Shown here: in pieces, positions 52,427-60,136 of the stretch
Layout of the letters: the number at the start of each line of letters is the position of its first letter
Numbering within the stretch: the stretch's first letter is position 1
Source of the DNA: Candidatus Salinicoccus stercoripullorum
GTDB lineage: Bacteria; Bacillota; Bacilli; Staphylococcales; Salinicoccaceae
Assembly (NCBI GenBank): GCA_019113295.1
Contig: DXHR01000003.1
Span: 186,001-250,000 of the forward strand
DNA: 64,000 nucleotides
Direction of reading: 5' to 3'
The notes under the pieces: model-generated
What the model saw: the letters and a program-made list of their open reading frames with translations, nothing else
Databases searched by the model: none
Told to the model about the DNA's origin: nothing
Position numbers and translations under genes: made by a program

Positions 52427-54157
52427 GTGGATCGATTGCTTACGGTATATAAATTTGCTCTGACTTATAAATGGTACATAGCCGTTGCGCTGTTTTTCAT
52501 GAGCATAGAGCTCGCAGTGGAACTCACGCAGCCTTATCTGATTTCGAAAGTCATTGATGACGGCATCGTGGCCGGTGACATCAATACTGTATGGTTCTAT
52601 CTTATGGTGATGTTCCTGATCAGCATGGCCGCATTCTTCAGCGGGGTCACCAATTCATTCTTCTCCAGCCACATAGCCAACGCTTTCAGCTATGATCTCC
52701 GGACTGCACTTTTCAGGAGGATCCAGTACTTTACACTGACGACACTGTCGAGGTTCCCGACCTCGAGCCTGATCACCCGGATGACACAGGATGTGCTGCA
52801 GACGGAAATGCTTCTTTACATGTCACTCAGGATTGTACTGCGCGCACCGCTGATGGTCGTCGGTTCGCTGATTATGTCATTTGTGGTCAATCCGACACTC
52901 GGGTTCTATCTTTCATTCCTGACACCGGTACTTCTCCTGTTCCTGATCATCGTGTCGACCAAAGGGGGTAAAATATTCCTGCGTGTACAAAAACGTCTGG
53001 ACAAGATCAACCGTTCCATCCAGCAGAACCTCGAAGGAGTCCGGCTGATCAAAGCCAATGACCGCGGATTGTTCGAGACGAAAAAATTCCAGGAAGTTGC
53101 AAGAAGACTGAGGGATGACACAGTTTATGCACTCAGGCTGATGGAATCCATCATGCCCGTACTGCTTCTCATCATCAACGGCAGCCTTCTCGTCGTCATA
53201 TGGATGGCATCCGACCTTCTGCAGTCTGATACAGTCCAGGTCGGGGAAGTTGTCGCTGTCATCAACTACGGACTCAGGATGCAGGGCGGTTTTTCAATGT
53301 TCGCGTTCATCATCATGGCATTCAGCCGTTCCAAGGCTTCGAGCGAGCGCATGGAAGAGGTGCTTAAGGCTCCGGTCTCCATCAATAAGAAGGAGGACAC
53401 GCTGAAAGAAGACAAGGCAGGGACGGTAAGGTTTGAAAATGTCTCATTCAGATATCCCGGTGCCTCGAGATATATTTTGAAAGATGTCACATTCGATGTC
53501 GCAGCCGATGAAAAATTTGTCATCATGGGCGGCACCGGGTCCGGCAAGAGTACGCTGCTCAGCCTGATTCCGAAGATGTATGATGTCAGAGAAGGGAAAA
53601 TATATGTAAATGACAAGAGTCTCGAAGAGTGGGAAGAGGATGATCTGAGGCAGACAATCGGCTATGTTCCCCAGTCTGCAGTTCTGTTCTCAGGCAGCAT
53701 CTATGAAAATCTGCTGTGGGGCAATCTTGAAGCCGAAGAGTCAGAAGTCCTTACATCTACTGAAAAAGCTCAGATCCACAGCTCGATCGAGGCGTTCGAT
53801 CATCGTTATGAAACAAAAGTCGGCCAGCGGGGTGTCACTTTATCCGGCGGACAGAAACAGAGGCTGTCCATTGCCCGCGCACTGGTCAGGAAACCATCCA
53901 TACTCATTTTGGACGATAGTACCTCAGCCCTGGATATCCGTACAGAGTCAGCTCTGTGGGAAGCGCTGAAGAATGAAAATGCAACCCGCATCATAGTGAC
54001 ACAGAAAGTGATTACAGCAAAATCGGCCGACCGTGTCCTGCTGCTTGACGGCGGTGAGGTCAGTGCGATTGGTACACATGATGAACTGATGGAATCGTCC
54101 GGCCTTTACCGTTCGATTGCAGAGTCGCAGATGGAAGGAGGGCACTTCGATGATTGA
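52427..54157 (+). CDS. ABC exporter half-transporter, subunit 1 (degenerate Walker B)
   Basis: A 576-residue type IV exporter subunit: six membrane helices (about 1-310) and a C-terminal ATPase. Walker A is GGTGSGKS at 368-375, the signature LSGGQ is intact, but Walker B reads LILDDSTSALD, with Asp497 where the catalytic Glu should be. This is the BmrC-type half of a heterodimeric multidrug exporter. The start is GTG 52427 or TTG 52436; neither ribosome site is ideal. It overlaps subunit 2 by 8 bp. Drug, lipid or peptide substrates are all possible. Confidence 0.9.
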   Translation: MDRLLTVYKFALTYKWYIAVALFFMSIELAVELTQPYLISKVIDDGIVAGDINTVWFYLMVMFLISMAAFFSGVTNSFFSSHIANAFSYDLRTALFRRIQYFTLTTLSRFPTSSLITRMTQDVLQTEMLLYMSLRIVLRAPLMVVGSLIMSFVVNPTLGFYLSFLTPVLLLFLIIVSTKGGKIFLRVQKRLDKINRSIQQNLEGVRLIKANDRGLFETKKFQEVARRLRDDTVYALRLMESIMPVLLLIINGSLLVVIWMASDLLQSDTVQVGEVVAVINYGLRMQGGFSMFAFIIMAFSRSKASSERMEEVLKAPVSINKKEDTLKEDKAGTVRFENVSFRYPGASRYILKDVTFDVAADEKFVIMGGTGSGKSTLLSLIPKMYDVREGKIYVNDKSLEEWEEDDLRQTIGYVPQSAVLFSGSIYENLLWGNLEAEESEVLTSTEKAQIHSSIEAFDHRYETKVGQRGVTLSGGQKQRLSIARALVRKPSILILDDSTSALDIRTESALWEALKNENATRIIVTQKVITAKSADRVLLLDGGEVSAIGTHDELMESSGLYRSIAESQMEGGHFDD

Positions 54158-55976
54158 TTTTATCAGACGGCCTTTCGGCCATGAGCCGTTACTCGGAAAA
54201 GAGGATATCGGCCGGAGAAAACGGAAAGAAGATCAGCGCGCGAGCGATGTGGGCGGTACACTCAAGCGGTTGTGGCAGTTCATATCGGAAGAAAGAAAGC
54301 TCCTCTCCCTGATCATCCTGCTCGTCACACTCACCAGTTTGCTCAGCATCACCGGTCCCTTCCTCGTCGGCTATATTGTGGACAATTATTTCGTCCAGCG
54401 TGAGTTTGACGGCCTGTTCCGTATTCTGATGATCCTGATCGCAACATACGTTCTGCTGTCGGTCACCCAGTATACTGCCGCTTTCCTGATGGTCGGCCTG
54501 TCACAGCGTACGGTCTATAAGCTCAGGGACAGGCTTTTTTCCCATATGCAGAACCTGCCTGTGCGCTTTTTCGACAAGCGGCAGCACGGTGAACTGATGA
54601 GCCGCATGACAAATGATATCGAAACGATATCACAGACGCTCAATACTTCGTTCATCCAGTTCACGACAAGTGTCGTCACACTGTTGGGGACACTCAGTGT
54701 CATGCTCTACCTGAGCCCGCTGCTGACGCTGCTGACCGTTACAATCATACCGGTCCTCATACTGGCTGTAAGCTTCATTACACGCCGGACCGGTCCGCTG
54801 TATAAAAGACGGCAGCGTGCCACAGGTGAATTGAATGGATACATCGAGGAGATGGTGTCCGGCCAGGAAATCGTCAAAGTATTTTCGCAGGAGGAGACTG
54901 CGATAGAAAACTTCAACAAACGTGCCGGGAAGCTCCGTGACATCACATTTTGGGCATTCCTATACGCCGGTCTCATCCCGAAAGTGATGAACATGCTCAA
55001 CAACATCAGTTTCACAATTGTTGCGGGTGCCGGCGGACTCCTCGTGTTCTATACCGACGGGATAGTGACGATCGGGACCATTGTCGTCTTTGCTGAATAT
55101 GCCAGGCAGTTCACGCGGCCGCTCGCCGATCTCTCCAATCAGTTCAACCAGGTGCTGTCGGCGATTGCCGGCGCGGAACGTGTCTTCGGGATCATCGACA
55201 CCGAACCGGAAGAGGATGCCGGTACGATCCGGGACAGGAAGATCCGGGGTGAGATCGGTTTCAGGGATGTGACATTCTCCTATGATGAGGATCAGAAGTC
55301 GCCAACGATCAGAAACCTCAGTTTCGAAATCTCAGAAGGGGAATCGGTCGCGCTGATTGGTGCAACCGGTGCCGGCAAGACCACTGTGATGCAGCTTCTT
55401 GCAAGGTTTTACGAAACGGACCATGGCGAGGTGACGATCGATGGGTCGGACATAACGGATTACAGACGCACGACAATAAGATCGCAGACTGCGTTCGTGC
55501 TTCAGGATCCGTATCTGTTCGAGTCGACGATCCGCGAAAATATCCGCTATGGAAAACTGGATGCGTCGGATGATGAGGTCACAGAAGCGGCGAAACTCGC
55601 CAACGCCCATGAATTCATCATGGAACTTGAGGATGGCTACGATACGATGCTTGAAATGGATGAGGGATTCGTCTCCCAGGGACAGAAGCAGCTGATTTCC
55701 ATCGCCCGGGCACTGATCACTGATCCCGCCATTCTGCTGCTTGATGAGGCGACCAGCAGCATCGACACTGTCACTGAACTCAAAATTCAGGAGGCACTCG
55801 AACGCCTGATGAAAGACAGGACCAGCATCATCATTGCACACCGTCTGAATACGATCAAAGCTGTGGACCGGATATTCATACTGGAGCAGGGGGAGCTGGT
55901 TGAAAGTGGCAGTGAAGACGAACTCATGGCGCTTGGCGGCCGATACTACTGGATGATATCCGATAACCTCAGCTAG
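54150..55976 (+). CDS. ABC exporter half-transporter, subunit 2 (degenerate signature)
   Basis: A 608-residue partner with a basic N-terminal tail of about 45 residues, six membrane helices and an ATPase. Walker A is GATGAGKT, Walker B has Glu533 (LLLDEATSSID), but the signature is SQGQ (509-512) in place of SGGQ. Together with the Asp497 of subunit 1 the faulty parts fall in the same composite ATP site, as in BmrCD or TM287/288. ATG 54150 lies 7 nt after AAGGAGGG. Confidence 0.92.
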   Translation: MIDFIRRPFGHEPLLGKEDIGRRKRKEDQRASDVGGTLKRLWQFISEERKLLSLIILLVTLTSLLSITGPFLVGYIVDNYFVQREFDGLFRILMILIATYVLLSVTQYTAAFLMVGLSQRTVYKLRDRLFSHMQNLPVRFFDKRQHGELMSRMTNDIETISQTLNTSFIQFTTSVVTLLGTLSVMLYLSPLLTLLTVTIIPVLILAVSFITRRTGPLYKRRQRATGELNGYIEEMVSGQEIVKVFSQEETAIENFNKRAGKLRDITFWAFLYAGLIPKVMNMLNNISFTIVAGAGGLLVFYTDGIVTIGTIVVFAEYARQFTRPLADLSNQFNQVLSAIAGAERVFGIIDTEPEEDAGTIRDRKIRGEIGFRDVTFSYDEDQKSPTIRNLSFEISEGESVALIGATGAGKTTVMQLLARFYETDHGEVTIDGSDITDYRRTTIRSQTAFVLQDPYLFESTIRENIRYGKLDASDDEVTEAAKLANAHEFIMELEDGYDTMLEMDEGFVSQGQKQLISIARALITDPAILLLDEATSSIDTVTELKIQEALERLMKDRTSIIIAHRLNTIKAVDRIFILEQGELVESGSEDELMALGGRYYWMISDNLS

Positions 55977-55978
55977 GC

Positions 55979-56007
55979 TTCACAAAAGACGGTTTATGTA
56001 CTATGAT
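55979..56007 (+). promoter_or_regulatory. Sigma-A promoter of the TPP-controlled operon
   Basis: TTCACA at 55979-55984 and TATGAT at 56002-56007 with a 17-bp spacer, right after the exporter stop codon and 25 bp before the riboswitch. Confidence 0.75.
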
Positions 56008-56030
56008 GGTATTAATCGAATGGAAGACAT

Positions 56031-56110
56031 AACCACTAGGGGTGTCCGAATGCGGACTGAGATTTACCCTTACTACCTGATCTAGATCATACTAGCGTAG
56101 GGAAGTGGCA
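56031..56110 (+). ncRNA. TPP riboswitch (THI element)
   Basis: All core blocks of the thiamine diphosphate aptamer are present in order: P1 arm CCACT (56033-56037), GGGGTG, CTGAGA (56057-56062), ACCCTT, ACCTGATCTAG..ACTAGCGTAGGGAA, and P1 arm AGTGG (56104-56108). It senses TPP and lies before a terminator, so it should switch off the transport operon when TPP is abundant. Confidence 0.97.
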
Positions 56111-56125
56111 TATTTTTTGAATATG

Positions 56126-56155
56126 CACACCACTCCGCTAGTGGTGTGTTTTTTA
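56126..56155 (+). terminator. Riboswitch-controlled terminator
   Basis: CACACCACT at 56126-56134 pairs perfectly with AGTGGTGTG at 56140-56148, then T residues. CTAGTGG (56138-56144) in its second arm is also complementary to CCACTAG (56033-56039) in the P1 region, which gives a ready antiterminator when TPP is absent. Confidence 0.93.
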
Positions 56156-56184
56156 TTTGAAAAATATCAATGGAGGTTTTTCTT

Positions 56185-56766
56185 TTGGCTGTACGAAAAG
56201 GGTTAACGCTTACTGACGTATTGATTACAGTGGTAATCGCATTGGTTTTTGCAATCATCTATTCAATCTGGGGCGGAGTATATACGGCGCTCCAGCCGCT
56301 CGGGCTCCACTTGAATGAGCTGGTCTACGGTATGTGGTTCATAGCGGCCGTCGTGGCCTACCTCATCATCAGGAAACCAGGCGTGGCTATCATCGCGGAA
56401 TTTGCAGCGGCTTCCGGCGAAACCATTGTCATGTTACAGTTCGATGTGATGCTCATGATTTATGGACTGCTTCAGGGACTTGCGTGTGAAATCGTATTTG
56501 CAATTGTGAAATATAAAAGCACTGCACTGATGGTTGCAGTACTCGCAGGAGTGGCAGCGGCACTCTCCACATTGCCGCTAGACTGGTATTACGGTTATCT
56601 CGGACACCTTGAAACATGGAATCTTGTGCTGATGGTGGGCTTTAGAGTGTTGAGTGGTGCACTGATCGCCGGCTGGCTGGCACATACGCTCTACAGGGGG
56701 CTTGGGGAAACCGGAGTGCTGAAACTGGTGGGCTCACGCAGTCCGGACCGCAGCGAGGGACTGTAG
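56185..56766 (+). CDS. ykoE: ECF transporter S component, YkoE-like (thiamine or HMP)
   Basis: A 193-residue membrane protein with about five to six helices. It resembles YkoE, the substrate-binding subunit of the YkoEDC thiamine/hydroxymethylpyrimidine transporter. The best start is TTG 56185, 8 nt after GGAGG; an ATG at 56170 overlaps that site. It is the first gene after the TPP riboswitch and lies 3 bp before the ATPase gene. Which thiamine precursor it binds cannot be read here. Confidence 0.88.
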   Translation: MAVRKGLTLTDVLITVVIALVFAIIYSIWGGVYTALQPLGLHLNELVYGMWFIAAVVAYLIIRKPGVAIIAEFAAASGETIVMLQFDVMLMIYGLLQGLACEIVFAIVKYKSTALMVAVLAGVAAALSTLPLDWYYGYLGHLETWNLVLMVGFRVLSGALIAGWLAHTLYRGLGETGVLKLVGSRSPDRSEGL

Positions 56767-56769
56767 AAG

Positions 56770-58194
56770 ATGACAATAGACATTGGAAATCTCAGAGTCA
56801 GGTTTGACGGAGAAGCGGAGAATCTCTTCAATGGCATGGATATCCGCGTGGAAAAAGGGGAGAAGGTGCTCCTGCTCGGACCGAGCGGTTCCGGTAAGAC
56901 TACGCTCCTCAACATTATGGGCGGCCTCATCTCCCGTGTAATTGACATCCCCATGAAAGCCGACACGCTCAAAGTGTCAGAAGACGGCGCATATGTCTTC
57001 CAGGATCCGGACTCACAGTTCACAATGCCGACAGTCGGGGAAGAACTCGGCTTTGTACTTGAAAATAAAGGAGTCCAAAGAGCAGAGATGGAGCAGCAGT
57101 TCACAGATGTCCTTGAAGCTGTCGGGCTGGACGTCCCTGTCGGAATGAATATCCAGGAGCTTTCAGGCGGCATGAAACAGAAACTCGCAGTAGCATCCGC
57201 CCTTCTCCAGGACACGGACACACTGTTCCTGGATGAACCGGCAAGCATGCTTGATGAAGATTCTGCAAGGCATGTCTGGGACACGGTTGAAAGTATATGG
57301 GACAACCGTACGGTCGTCATCGTCGAGCACAGAGTAGAGTATATATGGGATAAAGTGGACCGGGTGATACTGATGGATGACTCCGCCGGTATTGTCCGGG
57401 ACGGCACGCCCGGGGATATACTCACCAACCATGGTGATCTCCTCAGAGCGTTCGGTGTCTGGCATCCCCGGTCCTGGGACAGGGCCCCGGTATTTGAGCG
57501 TGCGAAACCGACAGAAGAAATACTCCTCGAGGCGAAAGGCCTGGATGTCAGGCGGCGGAAGGATACCGTCATCAAAGTGGACGAGCTGAAGATCAGAAGG
57601 GGCGAATGGGTGACCATCGAAGGCGCGAACGGTACAGGCAAGACAAGTCTGCTGCTTGCACTGCTGAAACTCATTCCATCAGCGGGCGACATTCATCACC
57701 GGGGAAAGAAAATCAGGAAGACGAAACATATTGCCGGCAGCGTATATCCGGTTTTCCAGAACCCGGAACTGCAGTTCATCACGAATAAAGTTTTTGATGA
57801 AGTTTTCATCAATCTTGAAATGCACTTTGATAAAACAGAGGCAATGCGGCAGACCGGGAAGATATTGGAGAGTTTCGGGCTTTCCCGTGTTGCGCATCTT
57901 CATCCTCTTGAAATATCGACAGGACAGAAACGGCGTCTGAGCGTAGCGACTGCTGCAGGAGGCGTACCGGAAATCATCATGCTTGATGAGCCGACATTCG
58001 GCCTCGATCAGAAACAGACGTTCAGGATGCTGGAATTCTTCGACGGGATGACGAAGGCGGGGAAAACAATCGTCATGATCACCCATGATAAGGAAATCCA
58101 AAAGCGGTATCCATCAAGGCGGCTGCTGATCGAAGATGGAAGGCTAACAGAAAGGACGGCGGTGGACGATGCTCCAGTCAATCAGGAAGTATGA
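56770..58194 (+). CDS. ykoD: ECF transporter ATPase with two ABC domains (YkoD-like)
   Basis: A 474-residue protein with two ATPase domains in one chain. Domain 1 has GPSGSGKT, LSGGMKQKLAVASALL and LFLDEPASMLD; domain 2 has GANGTGKT, ISTGQKRRLSVA and IMLDEPTFGLD. It replaces the usual separate EcfA1/EcfA2 pair, as in YkoD. It powers uptake through YkoE and YkoC and overlaps ykoC by 26 bp. Confidence 0.93.
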   Translation: MTIDIGNLRVRFDGEAENLFNGMDIRVEKGEKVLLLGPSGSGKTTLLNIMGGLISRVIDIPMKADTLKVSEDGAYVFQDPDSQFTMPTVGEELGFVLENKGVQRAEMEQQFTDVLEAVGLDVPVGMNIQELSGGMKQKLAVASALLQDTDTLFLDEPASMLDEDSARHVWDTVESIWDNRTVVIVEHRVEYIWDKVDRVILMDDSAGIVRDGTPGDILTNHGDLLRAFGVWHPRSWDRAPVFERAKPTEEILLEAKGLDVRRRKDTVIKVDELKIRRGEWVTIEGANGTGKTSLLLALLKLIPSAGDIHHRGKKIRKTKHIAGSVYPVFQNPELQFITNKVFDEVFINLEMHFDKTEAMRQTGKILESFGLSRVAHLHPLEISTGQKRRLSVATAAGGVPEIIMLDEPTFGLDQKQTFRMLEFFDGMTKAGKTIVMITHDKEIQKRYPSRRLLIEDGRLTERTAVDDAPVNQEV

Positions 58195-58960
58195 AACCTT
58201 TGTCGATCGTTCCAACCCCATCATTAAAATAGGGCTTGCGGCAGTGCTTTTCATCACAGTGGTTTTTGTCCACAATCCGAACCATCTGTTTCATCTTTCA
58301 CTGATCCTGCTGATTGCGATGATAGTACTCTCCGGTGTGAAACTCCGGTACCTTGCAGCCCTGCTTGCGGTCATGCTTCTATTCGGCTTCATATCGAGCC
58401 TCTACATGATATTCTACGGTGAAGGTACGACCATACTGTACAGTTTCGGAATCATCCATATTACCGAAGAGAGTTTCGTCCGCGGCATCCATGTGATGAT
58501 GCGGGGCCTTGCATTATCATTCTTCGGTGCGCTCATCATTTTCACGACCCGCATCACAGATGTGTTCTACAGTCTGATGCAGCAGCTGGGACTCAAGCCC
58601 AAATATGCCTATTCGTTCATGGCTGCGGTGCGCATGGTTCCGATCATCATTTCGGAATACATGGCGCTCAGGCAGGCGAGGAAGGTGAGAAGGGCCCTCA
58701 TCCACAAAAAATATGTGACGGGGATGAAAGGGTTCAAAGCGACGATCATCACACTGCTGAGTCAGAGTATAAGGCGTGCCTACCGTCTTGGAATCGCAAT
58801 GGAATCGAAAGGATTTGATGACGGACCGAGAACCTACTATCACCGGACATCATTTTCGATATCCGATATTTATCTCATACTGTTCATTGCAGCATGCATC
58901 TTTCTGTCATTACAGCTGGGCCAGGTGATCACGCCGTTTGAGAGTACCGATGCAAGATAG
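58169..58960 (+). CDS. ykoC: ECF transporter membrane coupling protein (EcfT, YkoC-like)
   Basis: A 263-residue EcfT-type protein with about five membrane helices. The cytoplasmic coupling helices carry RQARKVRRALIHKKY and RRAYRLGIAMESKGFDD, the second holding the ESKGF motif of EcfT proteins. It transmits ATPase motion to the S component. It overlaps ykoD by 26 bp, so the three genes form one unit under the riboswitch. Confidence 0.92.
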   Translation: MLQSIRKYETFVDRSNPIIKIGLAAVLFITVVFVHNPNHLFHLSLILLIAMIVLSGVKLRYLAALLAVMLLFGFISSLYMIFYGEGTTILYSFGIIHITEESFVRGIHVMMRGLALSFFGALIIFTTRITDVFYSLMQQLGLKPKYAYSFMAAVRMVPIIISEYMALRQARKVRRALIHKKYVTGMKGFKATIITLLSQSIRRAYRLGIAMESKGFDDGPRTYYHRTSFSISDIYLILFIAACIFLSLQLGQVITPFESTDAR

Positions 58961-58979
58961 TATTTCTGATCAAATAGCT

Positions 58980-59008
58980 TTGAAATATGGACTGAAAACA
59001 TATATACT
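58980..59008 (+). promoter_or_regulatory. Strong sigma-A promoter before ricA
   Basis: TTGAAA at 58980-58985 and TATACT at 59003-59008 with a 17-bp spacer. It starts a transcript that first meets a 20-codon reading frame, then ricA. Confidence 0.75.
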
Positions 59009-59026
59009 GTACAGGAGATTTTAATA

Positions 59027-59089
59027 ATGAAAATGCACATGCCAGTGTTTCGGGAGTATGAGAATGCTGGACGTTGTAATATGATATAA
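59027..59089 (+). CDS. Possible 20-residue leader peptide or small protein before ricA
   Basis: ATG 59027 lies about 9 nt after an AGGAG site (59013-59017) and opens a 20-codon frame (MKMHMPVFREYENAGRCNMI) ending in TAA at 59087-59089. It ends 13 nt before the ricA ATG and is directly downstream of a strong promoter. It is Met-rich and has one Cys. No hairpin or codon run typical of an attenuator is obvious. It may be translated or may be chance. Confidence 0.4.
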   Translation: MKMHMPVFREYENAGRCNMI

Positions 59090-59102
59090 AGGTGGAAGCA
59101 GG

Positions 59103-59525
59103 ATGTATAGCAAAGATGAAATCGTGAATGAGGCAAAGCAGTTGGGCAAAATGATGTCAGAGACCGAACAGGTTGAATTCTTTAAAAAGGCGGAAGCGAA
59201 AATCCATGAGAACAAGGATGTCCGTGAGAAGATGGCGAGCCTTAAGAGTCTGCAGAAACAGGCGGTCAACTTCCAGAACTACGGCAAGGAACGTGCCTAT
59301 AACCTGACAGAGGAAAAAATCAAAAAGATAGAAGCGGAACTGGACGAGATGCCCATCGTTACACAGTTCAAGGAATCACAGGGGCAGGTCAATGAGCTCC
59401 TCCAGATGGTGTCACACGCAATCAGCCAGACCGTGACGGATGAAATCATCACCACAACAGGCGGTGATCTGCTGCAGGGTGAAACAGGCGCTGCGATGAG
59501 AAACAGACCCAACCAGGGCAATTAA
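59103..59525 (+). CDS. ricA: RicA (YmcA) family regulator of RNase Y
   Basis: A 140-residue helical protein of the YlbF/YmcA family (MYSKDEIVNEAKQLGKMMSETEQVEFFKKAEAKI; KIEAELDEMPIVTQFKESQGQVNELLQMV). In B. subtilis RicA forms the Y-complex with RicF and RicT, binds Fe-S clusters and steers RNase Y (here 46945-48504). It stands before mutS as in S. aureus, where miaB precedes it. Confidence 0.9.
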   Translation: MYSKDEIVNEAKQLGKMMSETEQVEFFKKAEAKIHENKDVREKMASLKSLQKQAVNFQNYGKERAYNLTEEKIKKIEAELDEMPIVTQFKESQGQVNELLQMVSHAISQTVTDEIITTTGGDLLQGETGAAMRNRPNQGN

Positions 59526-59546
59526 ACAGAATGAACGGTAGATGAG

Positions 59547-59580
59547 GGGCTGTACATCAGATTGATGTATAGTCCTTTTA
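59547..59580 (+). terminator. Terminator or attenuator between ricA and thiW
   Basis: GGGCTGTACATCA at 59547-59559 pairs with TGATGTATAGTCC at 59563-59575 (two G-U pairs), then TTTTAT. Only 17 nt separate it from the thiW ATG, so no promoter fits after it. Confidence 0.75.
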
Positions 59581-59597
59581 TAAAATGGAGGTGCCAT

Positions 59598-60095
59598 ATG
59601 ACCAGGAAATTGACTTTGACAGGCGTATTCACAGCTTTGAACGTAGTGCTCGGCATGTTCATCATCATTCCTATGGGACCTGTAAGGGCGGCGCCAGTGC
59701 AGCACCTGATCAATGTCATAAGCGTAGTGTTCACCGGGCCGTGGGGCATCGTACAGGCTTTCCTGTCCTCGACGATACGCATTCTGATGGGGACAGGGTC
59801 GCCGTTTGCATATCCCGGCAGCATGGCCGGTGCGCTTCTGGCATGGCTGTTCTACAGACGTTTCAGGAAACTTTCAACGGCCGCAGCCGGGGAAGTCATA
59901 GGCACCGGGGTTTTTGGTTCCATTGCCACTCTGCCGATCATCATGGTGATCGGACTGGAACTTGAATTCTTCTACGTCCTTGCACCGGCCTTCATACTGA
60001 GTTCGCTGATAGGAGCACTGATATCATGGATCCTGCTTGGACAGCTTGAGAAAAAAGGTATACTCGACCGCTTCAACAATGAAAGGCGGCCGTGA
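59598..60095 (+). CDS. thiW: ECF transporter S component ThiW
   Basis: A 165-residue membrane protein with about five helices. QHLINVISVVFTGPWG, LMGTGSPFAYPGSMAGALLAWLFYR and the family spacing match ThiW, a predicted thiazole or thiamine-precursor S component often controlled by TPP riboswitches. None lies directly before this gene. ATG 59598 follows GGAGGTG. It could share the energising module coded at 56770-58960. A mutS promoter overlaps its last codons. Confidence 0.87.
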   Translation: MTRKLTLTGVFTALNVVLGMFIIIPMGPVRAAPVQHLINVISVVFTGPWGIVQAFLSSTIRILMGTGSPFAYPGSMAGALLAWLFYRRFRKLSTAAAGEVIGTGVFGSIATLPIIMVIGLELEFFYVLAPAFILSSLIGALISWILLGQLEKKGILDRFNNERRP

Positions 60096-60101
60096 TATAA
60101 T
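60072..60101 (+). promoter_or_regulatory. Probable promoter of mutSL
   Basis: TATAAT at 60096-60101 with TTCAAC 18 bp upstream at 60072-60077, overlapping the thiW stop codon. Confidence 0.5.
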
Positions 60102-60136
60102 TCTATATATACAAACAGAACAATGGAAGTGTTGAT

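Noticed and set aside
59526..59597. A second TPP riboswitch before thiW
   Set aside because: The CTGAGA, ACCTGATC and GCGTAGGGAA blocks are missing; only a simple hairpin is present.
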